DNA from: Hyaloscypha bicolor E
Lineage: Eukaryota; Ascomycota; Leotiomycetes; Helotiales; Hyaloscyphaceae
Length of the DNA: 64,000 nucleotides
Reading direction: 5' to 3'
Assembly: GCF_002865645.1 (NCBI RefSeq)
Contig: NW_020194619.1
Location: forward strand, 1,524,442-1,588,441
Shown here: positions 59,126 to 64,000 of the stretch, piece by piece
Numbering within the stretch: position 1 is the first letter of the stretch
How the letters are laid out: each line of letters opens with the position of its first letter
Position numbers and translations under genes: made by a program
Notes under the pieces: model-generated
Told to the model about the DNA's origin: nothing
Database searches by the model: none
The model's input: the letters and a program-made list of their open reading frames with translations, nothing else

Positions 59126-59713
59126 TCATCTCACAGGAAGCGGCGGAACGCTCCTCGGTGCGAATTCATTACGCTTCTTGATTGAGCCATGGTCTTCTCC
59201 AGACTGCAGCCGTCGAACAAGCTCTTCAGGATCGAAATCTGTGCCGATGGGGTTCTGCTGGAACTCCTTCGTCTTCATGAAATCAGTAGCCGCGTCCACG
59301 GTGTCGAAGCAATCGACCTGTGTCTCAAGCTGGTTGCCATCCGGGTCCTTGTAATAAATCGAGATAGTGATGCCATGATGGACACACCACGTGGGCAGTA
59401 TCCCTAGCTGCTTCCTTTGGCGATATGCAAGTGCGAGGTCTTCCAGAGTGTTGAAAGTGAAGGCCATGTGTTCAAGTCCAGCACTTGTCGGAATCTTATC
59501 CCCTGTTCCCGGCATTGCGCTGATGGCGATTCTGTGATGCTCTTCATCGAAACAGAGGAAGGCGATGCGCCCGCTTTCGAAGCGTGCCTCTGCGTTCAAA
59601 AATTTCTTGTAGAAAGCAACCATATCCGTAAACTTGTTGGTCCGAAGGAAAACATGGGCCAGCGATGCTGGCCGCATAACTGTGTCGCCAGGGTTATCGA
59701 AGTCGACTGTCAT
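59126..59713 (-). CDS. VOC-superfamily protein, extradiol-dioxygenase/glyoxalase-like
   Basis: Single exon, 195 residues. Two VOC half-domains. The expected metal ligands are present: His20 (SLAHVFLRT), His82 (GLEHMAF) and Glu130 (NQLETQ), the pattern of type I extradiol dioxygenases and related glyoxalase-fold enzymes. DPDGNQLE and AFYKKFLNAEARF are typical of the fungal biphenyl-diol-dioxygenase-like group. If it is a ring-cleavage enzyme it would act on the catechol produced by a phenol hydroxylase, which is present nearby though broken. Convergent with the AhpD-like gene and divergent from the short-chain dehydrogenase. The family is secure; ring cleavage is inference. Confidence 0.87.
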   Translation of the reverse strand: MTVDFDNPGDTVMRPASLAHVFLRTNKFTDMVAFYKKFLNAEARFESGRIAFLCFDEEHHRIAISAMPGTGDKIPTSAGLEHMAFTFNTLEDLALAYRQRKQLGILPTWCVHHGITISIYYKDPDGNQLETQVDCFDTVDAATDFMKTKEFQQNPIGTDFDPEELVRRLQSGEDHGSIKKRNEFAPRSVPPLPVR

Positions 59714-60279
59714 GGCGATGATAAGTGATATGGGTAGATTCTGAGTTACAGGATATTATGGAGTATTACTCGAGAGCTGGGCTTTAATAAACAATGGAAG
59801 AGATTCTTGGAAATGATTCTTGGAAAGGAAAACATGAGGCGAGAAGAGGATCCAAGAGCAGTCTTTAAATCATGTGACCAATGGCCGCGATGCACTCGCA
59901 AGTCTGCTCGAGAAAGTAGACCATCGTTCCCACAGACATCCTCAGTGACTCTACAGACCCCGCTCTCACAATTGTGGTTCTATCACAGACGTGGGGGACT
60001 CCCTTCCAACAGGTTCTGCACAAACTTTGGAGTGGGTATGGCGGGGAGAGAGGGGCAATGTGGGTAGAGTCCGAGTCTCCAATGCTCCTCCAGGCAGGCA
60101 GACACAAGCCTTCCTCCAGGCCGGCAGTTAGTCTGACTCCTCGGTCGATTTTACAGATCCAAATCTGGAACTGAGGAGGTCAATGACTGGATAATACACC
60201 TCTGGAAGTTGTTGATTTTTGGGGACAGAAGCACATCGAGGAAGATCAAAACTCGACTAGTCAAGATAGACTTGCAACA
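59714..60279. promoter_or_regulatory. Bidirectional promoter, VOC protein / short-chain dehydrogenase
   Basis: 566 bp shared by divergent cluster genes. It contains a near-perfect 16-bp direct repeat, TCCTCCAGGCAGGCAG at 60086-60101 and TCCTCCAGGCCGGCAG at 60112-60127, 26 bp apart start to start. This is a candidate regulator site. Confidence 0.45.
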
Positions 60280-61171
60280 ATGAAAATATCTATCGTAACT
60301 GGTGCTGCATCTGGAATCGGATTCGCACTTGCGAAGCACCTAATAGCTCGTGGTTTTCGTGTTGTGTTGGCCGATATTGACGACCTGAAAGGCAAGAAAG
60401 CCCAAGAAGATCTTGGCCCAGATGCACTCTTCCTCCACTGCGATGTCTCTGACTGGGATTCGAGTGCAGCGATGTTCAAGAAAGCCTATGAATGGGGTGG
60501 GCGGATCGATTTCTTTGCGGCCAATGCTGGGATTGAGGAGCGGGAGTCTGTGTATTGGCTGCCAACTTCTGAGGAAGAGCTCAAAAGGCCCGATCTTGGC
60601 ACCATTGAAGTAGATCTCAATTCGGTCTTCTTCGGGTTGCGTCTGTTCAGATACTATGCGCGCAAGAGCGCGACTGGCGACGGTGGTAGGATGGTGGTTT
60701 CGTGCAGTATGGCGGGAATCTATCCCATGTATCTGGCCCCTTCTTACAGCGCAGCAAAGCATGCAGTATGTCCATCCATTCATTATTCGTTCCTTTTTCC
60801 ATGTTTGATGCCGGATCTGGATGCTAATATGATCGATGTAGATAGTTGGGCTCGTCCGGTCTGTAGCGCCTAAAATCCATCGAGACGAGAACATCACGCT
60901 CAATGCCATTGCTCCCGGGCCAGTGGACACTGGAATCAACCCAAATATGCACTTGGTAGTGCCACCAGAACACATGACGCCGATGAAGACCGTTTTGGAC
61001 GCGTTCGACAGGTTTCTCGAGGAGGATGTCACTGGCCAGATCGCTGAGTGTGCGAGCGATGGCATCTACATGCGCAAACCAATTGAATTCGCAAATGGCA
61101 GCGCAAAGTTCTTGAATGAGGACATGTTCAATGAGGAGAAGTTCAGTACTTTCTATAAAAAGTCGGGATAA
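60280..61171 (+). CDS. Short-chain dehydrogenase/reductase
   Basis: NAD(P)-dependent oxidoreductase. Two exons, 60280-60765 and 60842-61171, 271 residues. The cofactor motif VTGAASGIGFALAKHL is at the extreme N-terminus. CDVSDWDS binds the adenine region and FFAANAGIEE is the NAG motif. The catalytic Ser lies in VVSCSMAGIYP, and Tyr156 and Lys160 in APSYSAAKHA. The acidic LADIDD after strand 2 argues for NAD over NADP. After the intron IVGLVRSVAPKI joins in frame through the acceptor gtag at 60841. C-terminal GPVDTGINPNM is typical of the classical family (15-hydroxyprostaglandin-dehydrogenase-like). Intact, last gene of the cluster. Confidence 0.92.
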
Positions 61172-62543
61172 TCAGGTTTGGAGATGTTCAAAGGCGTTGA
61201 AAAGGCGACGCGAGATACGATGTCATTGCTACCTCGGCTAAAGCTCGGCTCCAGCCCTATTCGGGAGTTTGGAAGGAGGAATAATGCTTTACCTAGGTAT
61301 GATCTCGATAAAGAATTAAGGATTGACTGTTAAGGCTGCTCAAAATCACGTGACTTTATTGCTTTGTTGCACGTCGCAAAACTGAGTTTAATTCCTTCCA
61401 CGGATTGAAAAGCAGTCATTGACCGAAGTCCGAAAACCACGGTAATCGACGAGGCGTTTTCGCCATGTTGGTCGACCTTCCCCACTGTCATCCCCCTGCA
61501 CCTGCGTTGATTAATTATCCACCTCATTTTGAATCTCTCAGAATGTAAAGTAGCCAATTAGAATCCGAAACAAACCCGTTGAGTGTAGTGGTGGTCATAT
61601 TACGTGCTCACTTCCATTCGGTTCGTCGAATTCGGTCATTCAACTGGCGGACAACTTTCCCAGCCATTATTCCCCTTGGTTTACATTTGCCACAAATCGC
61701 CTTCTTTTCCAGTCCTTTTAGAAGCTAAATGATCCTAATTTAGATCTTGAAGCAGAATTTTTAACCGCAATGGAGAATTGTATTATTTGCCTTCGCCAAG
61801 TCCCATCGATTCGTCTCATCAACTCGATTCTATCGTTGTCAACGAGACTTTGGCTTCGACTTCGACTTCGCTCCCCTTTCAAATCGCTCAAGGTTTGCAA
61901 ATGTGTGATAACCCAAATGGCACAGTAGGCAATGATACAATTCTCCTTTTCGAGTAGTAAGAATGGATGAAGGGGTTGATTGGCGGGTGCTTCAAGGACA
62001 AAGAAGTCATAGATAAAGAAAAGTGAGACGGCCAAGATTGAAATATTGTTTTAGAAATTTAATAAAGAGACATTAAGGGAGGAAATACTATTTGTTTTCT
62101 AAGGCTAGATTGAATTGAGCGGAAAGTTGTGTGGTGGGTGGTAAGGATTTGAGCGAGTTGATCAAGTCGATTCGCTCGCAACTGATGATTCGATGATTCG
62201 ACGAATTAGTTAATTGTACAACTATTGAATTCGTATAAGAGTCTGCCATCGAAATAGGTTATATAACAAAAGAACGTGGTTTTTCTGCCATGAATGCTGA
62301 ACAGAGAGGAAAGTAGAGGTTCAGAGTGGTTAGATATGGGGGGCCTGTTGAGTCAATTTTTCCATAGGTCGATCAATTCGTTCCTCGTCGCCTGCCCTTT
62401 ACTTACGTAGAACCGTAGACACCCTCTGTGCTATGTGCAACAAAAACACGTGATATTTGGGAAATAATAATGCATAGGTTATGGGCTTTCTGTGAGTGAA
62501 TGCTGAATGTGGGGTGAGGGCCCGGGAGGCGTGCCTTTGGGAT
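61172..62543. other. Intergenic region at the cluster edge
   Basis: No supported gene; open frames are short and without domains. AT content rises towards the MITE. Confidence 0.4.
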
Positions 62544-62750
62544 CAGTGTGTCAAATGAATAGATTAGATTGGATTAATGGCCATTAATCTAATCTATTCA
62601 CGAAAAAAAACTCATTAATTATGATTAATCTGATTAATCTGATTAATTATTCTAATCAAATCAAAAAAAAATCTGAATTACGTTAATCAAATTCTATTCT
62701 AATCTAATTATGATTAATCTTATTAATGTGATTAATTCTTTGACACACTG
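62544..62750. mobile_element. hAT-type MITE with 8-bp target-site duplication
   Basis: 207 bp bounded by perfect 12-bp inverted repeats, CAGTGTGTCAAA at the left and TTTGACACACTG at the right. The direct repeat TTTGGGAT is present on both sides (62536-62543 and 62751-62758), the 8-bp duplication typical of hAT transposition, and the CAGTG end is also hAT-like. The interior is very AT-rich with many ATTAATC units and a perfect internal dyad around 62557-62599. No coding capacity. The exact duplication suggests a young insertion. Confidence 0.88.
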
Positions 62751-63077
62751 TTTGGGATTCAGGGGCAAAATATAAGCGAGCCGAAACCGAACAAAAGCCT
62801 TAAAGGCCACTCACGTAAACAGTAGAAGGCGAGCACATATCTTTTGGCATTATCTGCCCTTTAAGATTAACCTCCCTCTGAATCTTCTCATACCTGTTAC
62901 TTGTGGAAAAACTTAAAATCATTTGTGTTGGTGGGGATGGGATAAGAATATGATGTGATGTTGAAAAGAGGCTTGTTCGGTTGTTCAATTTTCGGTGTAA
63001 AAGTTGAGAGGTTGCTGGTATTAAATCAGGTCCTGTAGAAACTCGTTGATTTAATTTCTTTCTACAGCTTCTCTTTC
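62751..63077. other. Short intergenic region
   Basis: No gene seen between the MITE and the pseudogene. Confidence 0.35.
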
Positions 63078-64000
63078 TCAATATTCTTTGCACGCCGTCT
63101 TCTCAAATATAGTCATGAGTTTCTTGATTTGTTGGTCCCCCGTTGGAAGGACTTGTGCGCCAAACTCTCCACATACTCCAGCCCCCGATCCAAGAACTGC
63201 AAATGGCGCATCATTAGTTCTGATAGATTACTCCACAGTTGAATTAATTCTCGCCCAGTAACAATTAAACATTCCACTCCAGTTCAAGCATCCTTTCCGT
63301 CGCCAAATCTGGCAATCTTGCTTCATGTCTTCCATTGTCAACAAACCACTAAGTCCCTAGTCATACTTAAAATCGGGCAGAAAAGTTCCTATGCTGATCG
63401 GACCATTAGCTAGCTTGGTTTCATAAATTCGTTGAAGTGCTCGATGGCTCTCCTCGGAAAGTTGTGACTGGAACATCAACACGGCGGTCTTCTTCAGCAG
63501 CCTTTCATCGCCGAGAAGTAGACTCTCGAGGGTTCTCGGAATGGATGTCATAGGTGCAAAAAGACATTGGCCTCCCATTTCTTCGCTTGCTCTGGCAATC
63601 ATGTTTGGCTTCCGGATGGAACTGCTTTTCTGCTCCCATCTGCCTCACAGGATCTCGAATGAAAGAGATCTGCAAGTCGGGTCGCCAGCTCTCCTTGTTT
63701 CTCTGCCCAAACAGTCATGTCTTTGATGCCTATGGGAGCGAAAATATTCTTTTGATAATATACTTCGAGGTCTTCCTTGGAGAGACGGCTAATGAGAAGT
63801 CCAACTCAGTCAAGACCGGAACTATAAAGCCAAGATGTTCCTGTTTCGAAAATGCTTAGGCTGCTGTAAGATATAATAACAGTCTTTGGTGGTGATGATC
63901 TATTAGATTTCGTGACGGGTTATAGATATATTGCCAGAAGGGGAGACATGAAAAAGTAGGTCATGCCAGAGGAGTGAGTGAGGAGATGTCTAGAGTATAT
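63078..64000 (-). pseudogene. Beta-lactamase-family serine hydrolase/transesterase, pseudogene, cut by the window edge
   Basis: Reading minus strand from the window end: RHLLTHSSGMTYFF, GTSWLYSSGLD, then TGA (63806-63808) at a position that should be Trp, then VGLLISRLSKEDLEVYYQKN and IFAPIGIKDMTVW. The frame breaks near 63600-63650 and resumes with EEMGGQCLFAPMTSIPRTLE and LMFQSQLSEESHRALQRIYE. TAG (63357-63359) replaces the expected Trp after GTFLPDFKYD; GLSGLLTMEDM and WSGMFN follow. After another interruption the true C-terminus VCGEFGAQVLPTGDQQIKKL ends at TGA 63078-63080. The order of blocks is that of the class C beta-lactamase/LovD/EstB family. The nucleophile SxxK motif lies outside the window. 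At least two nonsense codons and one or two frameshifts make this a dead gene. Confidence 0.75.

Overview
This window is nuclear DNA of a filamentous ascomycete (Pezizomycotina). The evidence is short introns (about 48-115 nt) with GTRNGY-type donors, NOT3, Iec3 and Nop13 orthologues of fungal type, a HET-domain gene, DUF3328/UstYa genes, fungal Zn2Cys6 regulators and a lone 5S rRNA gene. A Leotiomycetes-like source is a guess from overall gene content; nothing here proves the class.

Layout. 0.3-12.5 kb is a conserved housekeeping block: CCR4-NOT subunit NOT3 (+), a C2H2/zinc-ribbon protein (+), NADP-isocitrate dehydrogenase (+), INO80 subunit Iec3 (-) and a Nop13-like RRM protein (+). 13.3-26.9 kb is accessory: a HET-domain gene, a decayed small gene, two convergent UstYa-type (DUF3328) genes, a secreted Gly/Ala repeat protein with two dibasic or monobasic processing sites, a glutaminyl-cyclase-like secreted protein that has lost key residues, a gene-poor AT-rich stretch with a 5S rRNA gene, and a Zn2Cys6 regulator with a membrane segment. 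27-32.5 kb is gene-poor, with one possible 44-residue membrane microprotein and a 201-bp TA-flanked inverted-repeat element. 32.5-41.4 kb carries neutral trehalase (+), a BTB protein (-), an epoxide hydrolase (+) and an F-box-like Cys-rich protein (+). 41.7-43.9 kb holds a tandem decamer repeat and two gene remnants. 44.9-61.2 kb starts with isocitrate lyase and continues with a probable catabolic or secondary-metabolite cluster: cytochrome P450 (-), a C2H2+Zn2Cys6 regulator (+), a phenol-hydroxylase-type FAD monooxygenase (-), a flavin monooxygenase of FMO/BVMO type (-), an AhpD-like protein (+), a VOC-fold dioxygenase-like protein (-) and a short-chain dehydrogenase (+). 62.5-64 kb has a hAT-type MITE with a perfect 8-bp target duplication and a beta-lactamase-family pseudogene that runs off the window.

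Two loci deserve most attention. First, UstYa x2 + Kex2-type repeat precursor + glutaminyl-cyclase-like protein (16.5-22.2 kb) has the architecture of a fungal RiPP locus, though the repeat has no tyrosine, so this is a hypothesis. Second, the 47-61 kb cluster combines intact oxidative enzymes with a hydroxylase carrying two in-frame TAG codons, a regulator with a premature TAA and a frameshifted AhpD-like gene, so the pathway looks recently broken in this strain. Most nonsense codons seen in the window can be explained by C-to-T changes, mostly in CpA context, as expected from repeat-induced point mutation or simple deamination.

Coding coordinates below give the outer limits of each gene. 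Intron positions are my own reading from splice motifs and frame consistency. They have no transcript support.
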